This document shows positions 24,101-37,700 of a DNA stretch of 60,000 nt, piece by piece. Made by a program: the position numbers and the translations under genes. How positions within the stretch are numbered: the stretch's first letter is position 1; each line of letters begins with the position of its first letter. Below the pieces are notes generated by a model. It was not told the DNA's origin. It did no database searches and saw only the letters and a program-made list of their open reading frames with translations. The stretch is from assembly GCF_037975245.1 (NCBI RefSeq), contig NC_092565.1, forward strand, positions 6,368,999 through 6,428,998, in the 5' to 3' direction. Source of the DNA: Apostichopus japonicus. Lineage: Eukaryota > Echinodermata > Holothuroidea > Aspidochirotida > Stichopodidae.

Positions 24101-25733
24101 ATCAATAATGGACAATATACCCTAACACTTAATGGTATGACAGTCTCAAACTATTAGTGGATCAGATTGGAAAAAAGGGGAGAGCTTCAATTCTCGGACA
24201 AAGTGAAACCAAATATAGACTAATTTAATTCCTATCTTTTGCAAATTAAAAAAAAAAATTTTGGGACTCTAGAACACTGTCGATTGACTTTTTAGGCACA
24301 GAACTTAACAAAAACAAAGGTGGCAGAATAGAACAGTATAATAAACCCAAAGACTGACCAAATTCAAAACTGAAAACTTAATGTTTTAAAAGTTTAAAAA
24401 TACAAATCAGGTTACCAAATAATTGTTTAGAAAAATCAATCAGTTTTTTCTAGTTCTTTAACAAACTTTAAAAAAAAAATAATCATGATGAATTTGGTTT
24501 TCTCTCATAATTTTCTTGTTTTAACTTCACTTTCTAACTTCACATCTTAAAAGGCAAAAAAACAAAACAATTCTTACTAACATCTTTTCCACATGCTTGA
24601 AATATAATGAAAATGTAAGACACTATACACCAAAGTGTAAATCAAGTAACAGGTTACTTATTAAACCAGTTTTGGTTAATACACTTTTCTCTTTTTTCCT
24701 CTTTTCTTGGCTAATTTTCTAAGGAATCCATTTTGACGTTTTCTAACAATTGGTGATATTGTTTCTGAACCTTTCTAATCTGACAATGCCAAAACGCTAG
24801 ACATTTCAGCGGGGAAAAAAAAAATCAAAAAGCACCGGTTGTCAAGACTTAAAATGAATACTTTGTTAATTTTGTTAACACTCTTCAACGGTGGAGAACA
24901 ATCTTTGATGTGGCCTCAGATATCTGCAAGGCCCACCACTGACGATATCACCCAAAACTTGTAACCATGGCTACATTACAGTAGCCATGGTTACATTACA
25001 ATAGCCATGGTTACATTACACTAGCCATGGGTATATCTTGGTAGCCATGGTTATGAACATTGCAAATCGACCTTGTTCGGCACAACTTTAAATAGTTTGC
25101 CCAACATAAAAACAAAATTCAAATTGGCTTTTACTTGACAGTACTTGATAGTTGAGTTAAACAAAATTTCTAAATCTGACCATGCACGACCAGAATTTGC
25201 AATATTATTTTGCAGTAGACTTTCCATAATATATTAAGCAGTTGGTACTCAATACAGTACACAATTTTAACTTTATTAACTTTCCTTATTCGTAGCAACA
25301 GGCAAGATCTACCATGCAAAAGGACTTGGAACTTTTGTTTCAAATCTGAGTAGCTATGAGTACTCAAACTTGAGACTATAAGTACAAACCTTCCAAGAGG
25401 ACACAAGGAACCTTCAGAAAAAAAGCTTCTGAAAAAATTATAAACAGATTTTTCATACATCTCCACTCTTATCAGATTGAGCTAAACATCCACTACCACA
25501 CCCCACCACCTTCATCAAGCAGCGATTTGTATCACACAAAACTTTTCTTCAAAGATAATCATTTTTCCTTTTTAAAAAAAAAAAAACAACAAGATGAAAA
25601 GAACTTTGACTCCAGGCTTACTGTTGCTGCCTTCATCTTTTCTTAATCTCTGTAGATCTCCCTAATACTTGCTTTTTCCACCTTTCTAGTGAGTCTCGTC
25701 ATTTCATCTATTTCAGCGTAATGTTTTCCCGCA
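21200..25733. other. Downstream flank and probable 3' UTR of the Tudor-domain gene
   Basis: About 4.5 kb with no convincing gene. Minus-strand AATAAA motifs near 23511-23516 and 22808-22813 could polyadenylate the Tudor gene, implying a 3' UTR of 2-3 kb; this is inference. Degenerate repeats of ACTAGTCTCATAC lie at about 22032-22140. Poly-A/poly-T runs are common at 24050-24830. ORFs at 21689-21970 and 23518-23805 resemble no known protein. Confidence 0.45.
24965..25045. repeat. Minisatellite built on the palindromic word AGCCATGGTTA
   Basis: ACCATGGCTACATTACAGT, then AGCCATGGTTACATTACAAT, then AGCCATGGTTACATTACACT: about four 22-bp units. Their core is close to an inverted repeat, so the array can form cruciforms. 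Confidence 0.85.
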
Positions 25734-28700
25734 CTATTTTTGTAACAGTTCCTTCAGTTCTCTGTTTTCCCGTTCTTTGGCTGCCAGCTCTTCTCTGAGA
25801 CGCTCCAGCTCAGTCTGCAGAAAATGATGAGAGGACAGTTGTTAACAGTAAACAATTCATTATGGAGCGACAGGGCCTTAATCCTGTGTCATATAAACTC
25901 AACTAATACCATTCCTACTGGTGGGACAGGACCTTAATCCTGTCATATATACCCAACTAATACCATTCCTACTGGTGCGACAGGGCCTTAATCCTCTGCC
26001 ATATATACCCAACTAATACCATTCCTACTGGTGCGACAGGGCCTTAATCCTCTGTCATATGTACCCAACTAATACCATTCCTACTGGTGTGACAGGGCCT
26101 TAATCCTGTCATATATACCCAACTAATACCATTCCTACTGGTGTGACAGGGCCTTAATCCTGTCATATATACCCAACTAATACCATTCCTACTGGTGTGA
26201 CAGGGCCTTAATCCTGTCATATATACCCAACTAATACCATTCCTACTGGTGCGACAGGACCTTAATCCTCTGTCATATATACCCAACTAATACCATTCCT
26301 ACTGGTGTCACAGGGCCTTAATCCTGTCATATATACCCAACTAATACCATTCCTACTGGTGCGACAGGACCTTAATCCTTTGTCATATATACCCAACTAA
26401 TACCATTCCTACTGGTGTGACAGGGCCTTAATCCTGTCATATATACCCAACTAATACCATTCCTACTGGTGTGACAGGTCCTTAATCCTGTCATATATAC
26501 CCAACTAATACCATTCCTACTGGTCTACTACTTGTCTGTATGTGACATGATGCACATTTCATAACCTGAAAATCAGTTTGGTTCCAAAATGTAGTATTCA
26601 ACCTGAATTATTCCAGTTTTAAAGCCCTCCCACGCCTCTTCCGCTCCCAGATATCGTTCAGACCACGATCCTCAACCCCCCCCCCCCAACCAGCCGTTCA
26701 TCTTTTGGTTTTTAGTGATTAAGCCTGCGTGCTGGAATGTTTCTTCTTAGTACACTGTTTATAATATAATGTTAGGAAAACTTGTAAGCAGCGGGGTAGA
26801 GTTTTCAATGTAACATTTTTTCTTCTTTTTAAGAATAAAACTTTTGAAAGTTTGTGTTTACCATTTGCTGGTTCGTCTTAGCACTTGTAACATCACTCTG
26901 GTTCGAATCGGCATTTTCTTGCTTTGCTGGAGACTCCAAAGATGTGGAATCCTCCACTCTGGCTTCCGGAATGTTACCAAACATCGCAAGAAGTTTCTGG
27001 TGATCATTTAGGAAAGGAAAACGATAAATGCAATTGAAAGAATTTCATTTTCCCCATTTAAGCAACAGGCCAAAATAAAAGACTACTGCACCAGTATAAG
27101 TGACTATTTTTGGAATGCAAAAGAGAAGTCTTGACAAACAGAAACTGATTCAGATACTCATATTTTACTATCAAATGAAAGACTAGTCCAAAATGGGGCT
27201 TCAATCTTTCCAAATAAATCTATTATATGATTAAATGGCTGTTGGGACAATTACTTTACAAAGTGTGCTTTTACTTCATGCTCCAAAGCAAGCAGTTGCA
27301 CTGACAGTATGAATATCATGTTTCTATCAGACACAAGGTTGAAAATCAAATACTATTTCTGCAATCAATATGCGCATAATTACCATTAGTATGACCACTG
27401 TAATTGGGACTGAGGGTACCACCCCACAATTATTATTCTCAACACTAGAATGGTTACAAGGGGACATATCAATGTACATCGTTACTTCTGATTTTGGAAA
27501 GATCTTTTGTAGGACAAGCCACGACCACTTCCTTCACACCAGCCAAACTAATCCCTTCCCGTCGAACACACCTTGTAACACCAAATACCAGTGTCAAGAA
27601 ATACCCACATTTGATCTGAGCTTATCCCTGACAATTCATTTACCACTGTTCAAACTCACAGGTATGGGAAGAAACACATGATACAGTAACACTGCAAGAG
27701 AACACTAGTCAACACTACACCCTTACTCGATTAGACTTTCATAGCAGACATGCCTAGGCCCAGCATAACTGCCATACACAATTCTGGGCGATCACCCATT
27801 GGTATTAAGCTAATCATACCTCTATGGTTGAGAAAACACTAAATTAGTAAGACATAGCAGACACATGGGAACTAAAGGGCTTGTTAGCTAAAACCATGCT
27901 TGCATAAATTTACTCATGAAATATTAAGCCAACCAGCAAAGTTATATAATAATGATTTTGTCTCTGGTTGGCTACAAAGTGGGCACTCACCTCTCCGATG
28001 TCCTCCTGGTTATCTAGTCTGGTCAACTTGACCTCTGTGATATAATCCCTCGTTCCAACGACCTTAGCATTTAGCATAGCATCCATCGTCAGATTCACAA
28101 ACTCCTCGGCCACTTTGCCACCCCATTCACTCGCAGAAGCCTTTGCTGACAATTTATCCAAACCTAGAGATGATAGAATATGCATAGATGAAGGATCATG
28201 GAGAAATTTAATTTCTACGAGACATTTACACATTCACGAACGTTACCATAGCATGAAGTGCGCTAGAAAGTCTCTTGATGTGTTTTTTACAAAATCACTT
28301 AGGGTACAACACAGTGTGCCAAAAGAAGTATTAAATTTGGTTCATACCGTACCACACTGTCTCTTAATATCAATGACCACCTTTTGTTATGCAATTTGTT
28401 AACATTGTATGAGGTCCCAATTTTAAATATCACTCCAGCAATTGTTAAGGGGAGTTAATTAGGGATAGTTTGGAATTGGGAAAGGGATCAGGAAAGGGAT
28501 CAGGAAAGGGGCACAGGAAGTGAAGGAAGGGCCTTAGGGAAGGGAGAGGGGACTTGGAAAGGGGGATGGGGAGGGGAAAGGTTGGAAAGAGGAAGTGAAA
28601 ACAGATAGTCAACCCTACATGAGAGACTCAATTTGAACAATAGACATGCCATATCCCCTACCCCCTCCACCTTCCTTTCTTGCTTCTAGAAGCTGAGAGT

Positions 28701-31700
28701 TCTGACTCACCTGACAAGCGACAAGGGATGGTCAGAGCGCAGCCATCCTCAAACTGGGCTGGGAGAGGAAGCATCTCGCCAGCGTTTATCAAGTCGTAAT
28801 TCCCAAAATCGATGTACTGGACTTTGAAGAGGTCTCCTTGAACCCCCATGACCCTGGCTCTGTACCAACCCTGATCCTCTGAGAACAGAATCAAAATTGA
28901 TGGTGAAAGCCGAGAACAAAGCAAACATTCAATGACAATGGCAGCTGCAGTAAACAAAGACATGCCGGGCGAGGTTACAAGTATTCTTATGACAACTAGC
29001 TGTTACACAATTCCCCACCATCCAGACCCTTCCCTCCCCCACCCTTCCTGAACCATCTTGCCCTATCCTTTCCCCTCCCCCTGTGGGGGGACTTGACTGT
29101 AATGCTGAGTCTGGGGCAAGTCCAGAAATTTCTTACTTTCAAGTTTACCCAGAAAATGTTTTTTTTTTTTTTTTTACCTTTGAATTTACCCAGGCAAAAT
29201 TCGTTTACAGCTGGCTTGAAATTGATGTCTCTTTCTTGCTCCTCTCCATATTCATTCACAGCTTTCATGAGATACCTGAGCTGCTCGCAACCTATTTCAG
29301 CACGAGAACAGAGAAAGAGAGAGATAGAAAGAGAAGAAGGAAATATCAACTATTGGCTATAAATGACACTTGATGGAATTTTCAGAATGTCACTGTTGTT
29401 GCCATAGGCAAATTTGGAAGACTGGGTTTTCACCTGGCAATATAGAACAAATTTGTCTCCTTTGTAAAAGTGTTGGATTGTCTGCCAATGAAAGGAATCT
29501 TTGGAAACATATACAGCCTTAACGTTGTACACCTTCAAATACTCGTGAACAAAAGTGATACTGTCGACTTGCTACACTAAAGTCAATGGAACATGTTAGA
29601 ACTCTCTTTAAACAAAGAATCAAAAACTAACAGTAGCCTACCACAATGTCGTAGCATATGTGCCAAGCTTATGTAGCACATAACAATCAGGGCCGGACAT
29701 ACTACTACTTAACTGTCAAGAGCAAATTCCACCTTTTTTCATCTTCTCCGATGAAGAGAAAGCTTTATGATTTCCTACAGAAAATTGTAGTAGTTAGTGG
29801 ATTGATCTCATTGAAAGATGAAAAATGGTTATGAAAAGCAACAAGGTATTTCAAACAGTCTCCAATATTTTTTTCCATAACCCTTCATGTACAAAAAAAA
29901 ATTAACCCGGTACTACACTGCCTTGGCTAATGGTGACAGTAGCACCAAAGGCTTAGCAAATAAAAAATATTATAATTTCGGGTTTCAGTTTTTACCTTCT
30001 TCGTCGACGATTTGGCAGTAAAAGTCTGCAGCATTGATGACTCCACATACAAAAACCTGTAGCTCTGCATTGTCAAGGGGATGAGGTATGGAGACAACTG
30101 GACCTATGTATGTAAGTAGAGGATATCAATCTAATCAGATTATTAGGGATTATTAAGTTAATCCTGATGCTATCAGTTGGTAGGGTAAATTGTTAATGGT
30201 AGTCTGCTCATCCGAGACGACCAAATTTTTGTTCTGATGACCAAAGACAGCTGTGCAGGTTGTCTGCCATACGACTGGTTGTTTACATCAAATTTCAGAT
30301 TGAACTGTGTCTGAATACCTCAAAATAGTCAAACCAGAAATTGGTATTACCATCAGAGCTGGTGTTCTATTCACCGAACCTACACATCTCTCCTACAGTG
30401 TACACATTGGTCATTGTTTTTGATACATTTTTGCAACAAACACATTTGCTGTTCAGACAACCAAAGCGTTCCGCCTGGTTATCCCTCGGACAACCAGGAG
30501 GGAAAAAATCCTTAAAGAATTGCCCCGATCTGGATTTAATTACTGTACTGCTCTTAGCTTTTGACAAAATCACTCTTTCAACATTTCAACCCACGGACAC
30601 TTCAATAACAGTGGCTGAACTACCAAGTCTAGCAAACAGCTTCTCTGCAAAGAAAAGAAAAACTCCTGGAACAAAACATGCAGCATTACTTTCCATTCCA
30701 TTGACTTCCATTTTACGTTGCCCAGACGACTTTCATGGCTGTATCTATCACATCCCAAAAAATTTGCAAACTACAAAACTTGCAAAACATATTGACTTAC
30801 ACTTGACTACAACTGGACAAAGTATGCTTGGTCCTAGGTTGCTATGGATTATTAAACCACCAAGATTGCCTAAAAAAATTAGAACTTGAACTTATTTTTA
30901 ATGGGTCTTAAACTAAAAAGTGAGCCTTCCAATCCACTGACAAAAACAGCTTTCTGTTTTGCCAACATTTTGCCGGAGATTTGTAGGTAGGAGGCTTGCT
31001 TAAATACCTGAAGAGTCCAAGTTATGTTTGGCCAGACCATTTATGATGAGTTGTTCTGACAGAGCATGAAACTGTTTATTCTCGGCCTGGATGTAGACCT
31101 CCACCGAGAAAACATCACCAACGACGTCCATTACTTTGAGCTGTATGACCGACGGCTTACTATCGGACTGCTGACCCTCCAGCTGGAAGCAAAAAGAAAG
31201 AAAAAAGTTAGTTAAGAAGGTAGGAGACTTCAAGGTAACTCAGCACTACCCTTAAATATGTAACATTTGTTGTCTTTAAAAGTTTGGACTATATAATATT
31301 AAGACTCCTAATCTGCCAAAAGCGGTTACTTCAGTTAAATTGAGAACATTACCACCTCATATTGATGCATTCAGTTATCTGGTGGGTTGAACAGTGCAAT
31401 CCCTTCCTCCTCTCCCACCCAAAAAGTGGAACTCAGCTGGTAGATTTGACCTAGACACTGTACCATTGGCAAACTGGGCTCATATTTCATCCTAATAGGG
31501 GTGCATATCATACATAGATCACATACATATTAGACCCTCCTCAAAACTACCGACATGATATGCAAGTTAAACAATACCAAGGAGAACAACATACTAAGGG
31601 GAACAGCTGGTAGCCAGACAAAGACAAAGTCCCTCTGTCTTTTTCTAACCTTTGTCACACTTTTTTCTCACCTGTTTTGTTGTGAAATCGATGGCGCTGT

Positions 31701-34700
31701 TCGACCAAGTTCCCTCTTTGACTGGCTTAACTCCAGACAGAGAGCATCTCACACAGGCAAGCTTGTTCTTCAGGCGGTCTGGTTGTGCTGGTCGCAACTG
31801 CTGACTGCTTAGTTCAATGGTGTACCCATAGTCGAGGACACCTAGCTTATACAGCGAGCCGGAAACTGCTAGCACCTCTGCACGGCACCACTGATTGGTA
31901 ACGTATCCCATGCAAAGTTCCCCGACCTGTGGATGGTATTCTCTTGGAGTCTCTCCGAGGTTCTGAAAGCTTTCCTCTTTCAGAATATTCAAGGTCTCCA
32001 TGAGGTTCAAATGAAAGTACATCTCGCTGGGTGAAACATGGTTGGAGAAACTGGCCGGGAGCAGTTTCCCGATCTGTGGGGGGCAGGGCTTTGAGATATC
32101 TGCCGCTCTAACGAAAGATTTGGAGGCAAAGTTATCTACGACTTTTCCTGACTTCACTGAATTCTGATGCTTGCTACTCTTTCCAATGTCTTTATGGTAT
32201 GGTGGTGAAGGATTTGTGATTTGTCTCGGTGAAGATTGTTTGGAATGGCTGTCTTTCTTGCCTTGGGCCTTAGTTGGGTTATGCAGGTCTTCCCCGGGTC
32301 CCAGCTGATCCCTCAGTCTGTCCGACGGCACGGTTGGCAGCGTTTCACTTTGGGTCTTGGATTCACCACCGTATGGATTCCTTGGCGAGACTGGTTCAAC
32401 ATCTTCTGAAGGAACCCTTTCCTGTGGGCTACCATTAAAGCACATCTCTGGGCTGTCACTTACCCACAAAACACCCACCACAACGTCCCCATCTTTGCGG
32501 GTCACACGCAACTTGCAAAGTGCCGTGGAGATACTAAAGGCTTCCAGCATCTCTGGACTTATATCGGCTGTGGCGTCTAACCTGCAGCGTAGGGCAACCA
32601 TCGGCTCGGTGTGGAGGTTCACTGGTAGCGGCTGGCATTCACTGGCGTCTACCTTCGCCTCGTTACCGTAGTCTACAAACAACACCTGCACATCAGTTCC
32701 CGAGACACTCTGCACAAAAGCTCGGTAAAATTCTCCCTGAAATTTGGCACTGCACAGTTCCCCCATGAGAGGTCTAATGACAGAGATGGACAGGAAGAAA
32801 GAAATGAGAATAGGAAGCTGTAAGTTTGTTACTAAAATCTAGCCATGCCAGGCTAGGGAAATGATGGAGGCTATATTAATAACAACAATTGATCCTAGAG
32901 TGGAACATGGTTACCAAGGGTATATCCTTTTCCTGAGGACACAGAATAGGGAACTGCTGAGGAATTACTTTTCTTTTAACCTAGCACAGAGAATTCCTGT
33001 CATATCCTGTGAAACTACGAACTCTCTGCACTGGCTGGATTCTAGAACACATCAAACATCAAATATCACTAGCCTGGGCCAATAGTTTAATAATGAAGCT
33101 TTTCACCCTTGACCTTTGACTATAATGCAATGTTTAAATACAGGGAAATATATGGCACACCCAGAAGGTTACAACTTTACAAAATAACAGAAGCATTTCA
33201 CAATATATATTCCCTAAACCAGCCGTTTACAAGTTTTGTCAACTTTTTCTCCTGTAAATTTATTCGATGCTGAAGTTCTGATTGTTACAATGCTATTCTC
33301 TAAACCCAATTTGGTGAAGTATATTTAATATTCAACTAATGAAGAGTCTGTCAAAATATTTGCCCTTTGCAATAAATGAATATAACACAAAACAAATGTC
33401 AGGGTGATAAAAGGTTTAGGATGGGAGAACCTATCAATTACTCTCTCTAGTTAATGTATCTACTGTTTGTTTCATAAGCTGACATGAACGGTGTGGGTAT
33501 TAGACTGCACACTTCAGTCACTTCAACGGATGAGCCCCAGCTCCTTAAAGGGTTACTTATCAAACAAATTATAGGAAAAACAATTTGGATCCATGCAAGT
33601 GGTTTTTTAATGGTCTACGAAATATCAAAATTAATTTCTTGTCTGAAGTCATCCTGTAAGTCTCATAAAATTCCCCCACCCCCCCCAATTTATTTCACAA
33701 CAAATTTAAACATTTATCTGGCAAACGATAGAAACCAAAAACCACTATTTGACTCACTGATATACCGTAGAGTCATCGGCACACTCTCTCTGAAGTTCCT
33801 GTACCAACCATGCCAGTTTCTCCAACTGACTAAAGGGTGCAGCGTGGAAGAGGTAAGGGTTCTTCTGCTCACCCGACAGTACAATGTCGATGACATCGCC
33901 ACACTTCAAGGACTCGAGAGAGGTAGGGTGGGGTAGCGGTGGGTGGGGCGATACTCCACCGATCAGATCGTTGAAGCAATCCTCCTGGTCCTCTCTACTC
34001 CAAATCCGGACCAGATTCCTATCTGCCTTTGTTCCGGTAATCTTCGCCATGATCAACATCCTGTTAGTGATGAGCCAATTGGTGAACGCCGTCATGTGCT
34101 GCGATGCATCTCTGTCGCTGACGTTATCCAACTGAAGGCAAACGGCGTACGGTGGTGGCAGCCGGTGTGCCGGTAGGAGAGGTCGACACTCCTCGGCTGT
34201 CACTTGGCATCTGTTGCCGTAGTCCACATAGAAGACTTCAAAGGAGTCCTCTTGACCTTTTGGTTTTGACATCACCAACGCACGGTACCATGCCCCTTCG
34301 AACTGTGCAGCACATATTTGTCCAACACTCGGTCTGAGATCAAAGAGACAGATGGGAAGTTTGAAATATTGCAAAGGCTAAAAATGGTATTAAACCCATA
34401 ACAAAAATCCTCAGAAACAGGGTATATTGAAGGGCGAATTTACGCAAAATATTGAGTCTTGATACGTCCAAAAATTAAAGAAATAAATTCCACCCATGCA
34501 TGTTTAAATGCCATTTCCAAATCAATTTACATTTGTCATTACCTGAAACCGGCGGGAGTAGCGTCTTTGTAATGGGATTGCATATCTCGTAAGAAGCTCG
34601 TTATCTCTTCCTCGTCCTCTGATAGACACACCCAGAACTTTGCCGGACTCTCAATGTCCATCACGGCTACCTGATGGCATCCTACCAACGTCTTCCTCTG

Positions 34701-37700
34701 GGTAGCCGTGGAAGTCTCATCTCCACTGTTCGATGGGCTCTTTCCATCTCTGGACCCGGCACTATATCCTGGCTGGTCCTTCTTCTGATTTACTGTGGTG
34801 ACAGTCTTCCTCGCGTCTCCACCAGGACCGGGGGACGAGGTAGTCGTCACAGCCTCCCCGAGTCTCTGACTGGAGTACCCGTGTGCCTCAAGCTGTTGGT
34901 TGATGCAGTCCGCAGGGTCGCCCAATGCACATAATCGTACCGAGACTAAGCCGCTCTGTGAAACCTTCACGACTTTTGCTTGGCATTCACTTCTGGTTTG
35001 CACCCATTCACCAAACTTTTCCCCGAGGGGCGGCAATCCTTCTCGGTCAGCGACGCCATCCAACATCATGTTGATGCACTGCGGGGCCAGCCGGGTGAAC
35101 TCTGGAGCGATCTTCCTACATTCTGCACAAGACCTCTGCTCTTCCGCACCGTAATCTGCAAAGGAGACCTTCACCGTCGTGGCATTGTCACTGATGACTC
35201 TGGCCCTGTACCAATTCCCATCCACAGAGTACAGGCTGACAATCAATTCTCCTCTCCGAAACCTGTCAAATTAAAAAACGAATACCTCAGGTTTTCATGA
35301 TAAGAAACTTGCACCTAACTGAGCTTAAAGTGTGCAAACACATCCGTGTGAAAGTGCTTGAATACTCCTCTAATAGTTAAAAGACTGCACGTATAATGCA
35401 GTTCAACAGCCCCAACAAGTAGGACATTTCGTAGGACATTTAATGTTCAATCAGCGTCGACAGTTTGCGACCATTTTATGAATACGACTAAAAGTGACAT
35501 GAAATATTATTTGAGCCGCAGCACACAAAATAACCTCTTGGACTTGATTGCCTGTACAAAACACCTTGCAGGCTGATCAAGTTTGATCAATGTCTCTTTT
35601 AATAACCTTCGGTAGGTTTTTGTTTTTAAATTGCTGGGTATATGGGAATGTGTCTGAAAAAGCTACATTAGTATTACAAGCATTTATTGAGGGGAAGGTA
35701 CAGGTCCTCGACAAGAAGGCTGCGGATACTCTCTATCATTCGATAAATAAATCCGGTCTCTATCGAGCCTTAAATGACTCACAAAAGGGACGACGTTAAA
35801 GACGAACTTACTGATCGATGGGATTTGGCGTAGACTTTTGGTAGTAAGCCTGAAGACTTTCCTGTTGCTCTACCATGGCCGCCAAATTCTGGTGCAGGTA
35901 GGCATAAAACTTTCCGCTATGACTGAGTATCCCTGAGACTTCGACGATCAGGGTGTCTCCTTCCTTCAACGTCTGCCATATAGGTGGAGGGATCTGTGTC
36001 TTGTTCAGCTTGGTAGAGGGTACTGTAGCAGCTTTGTTCTTCACCTGCGGGGGTGACACACCTTTAGGTTGGGTCTTTACTTCTTGAGGGGAGGACAGGT
36101 CAGCTTTTGGTTTCACGCTATGTGAGGGGGAAGGTTGAATACTTCTCGGCTTTGACTTCTCTTCCTTCTTTGCCACCCCTGCCTTCAGCAGCTCTCCAAT
36201 GATATCTAAACCTGTGAAAGGAAACAAAAATGTCAGGACAGGTTACAACCCAAGGCAGCAGACTCAAAGAGGGTTTTACATGACAAGGTTCTGTACTGTC
36301 ACTAATGTAAGCTACAATCAATTTTCACACTTACGCCAACAAGTTGCATATTTATCAAAGGTTTTGTGTTAAAATGTTTCAAACGATTAATGGTCAATCT
36401 GTAGAAGTGACTGACTCTTCAACATGACACCTAATTTGTTTCTTTTCCTCTCAGGATTATCGTCTTTCCCTAATGTACTGTCATCAATCAGTGCCTTACC
36501 CGTTTCGTCAATCATTTTAGTGATGTAAGCCTCTTTATCGCCTTCCTTCGGTTGGAGGAAGTTCACCAGCAGCAGTTTCCCTTCTCCAGAGACCAAGGCA
36601 AAGAACTGATCACATACATCCTTGGACCACTCACCACCTGTGGGAGCAATCCCTGTAAGTCTACACTTCAATCCCTGCAAACAGAAACAGATGGAAAGCT
36701 TTTAACATTCCATTGAATTAAACTACTAACATAACGATAGATCTTAACAAACTATATATGGTAAAAATATCTTCATCGCACTCTATATATTTACCACATG
36801 CAGTTGTTTTACATCTTTATATTTAGGAGTATCCAACTGTTTGAAGTCCCTTTGTGAAATACTTCACAGGACTCTTTGTACGTCACTTCTCAGGGCTCTT
36901 TGTACTTCACTTCGCAGGGTTCACAGAGCCAAGGTAGTTGCAATCCTTTGTATCCAGGGGTAACTGCACTTGCTTGATCAATGCTAAGTGTGATTCTCGA
37001 CTGTCCCAAACCCTGATCCCCCTCCCCAAACACATCCCCACCCACTCCATTACTCATCTGGAATTACTCTAGTATACAAAGCTACTTTTATGTACTTAAA
37101 TCTCACAGTGGTCCTTTCTTCCACAGCATGAATTCCATATTAAATTCTTACTGAACAAGTCAACTTTTGGAAAAGACATAAACCTGCCATTTCTATGGTT
37201 TCTCCAGCCAAGCAATAACAGCTTTTCTACATTGAAAAAACATTCCAAAAGGTTAAAACCTTATAAATCTCACACCTGCAACGGTAACTGAGTCATGCCC
37301 CCATTCAGGAGACGGAAATTCTTCAGAGGAATAGAGTCCTCATCACCGTAGTCGACGTACTGTACCCTAACTTTACCTCCTGCCGGGGGTGCCAAGACCA
37401 AGGAACGGTACCAAACATCTTCAGACAAACACGCGTAGATGTGACTGACCTGTCAAGAGGAAAGATGCCAACAATGACAGACAAACTAAAAATAAGTACA
37501 AGAAACGGTACAAGTGGAAAGATATGCTCAAGTCAAAGGTCGGCAAAGTGCGCCCCCTTGAGCCCATGTTTTGTAACCACCCCCCTCCCCCTCAGAGATG
37601 GTTTTCAACAGTCCAGCTAAAGTTTATATCAATGGCATACGTGCATTATGTAAAACTGTTATGAGTTTGTATACACATAGCCTACTTGTGATAGGATATT

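Noticed and set aside
26044-26286. Minus-strand ORF with repeated GIYDRGLR-like peptides
   Set aside because: Translation of the 54-57 bp minisatellite in an intron; other units break the frame.
26900-26909. tRNA-like B box GGTTCGAATC
   Set aside because: It lies inside a Tudor gene coding exon, with no A box or cloverleaf around it.
33884-35300. Several plus-strand ORFs of 60-106 codons
   Set aside because: They are antisense shadows of the Tudor gene exons 35262-34543 and 34333-33758.
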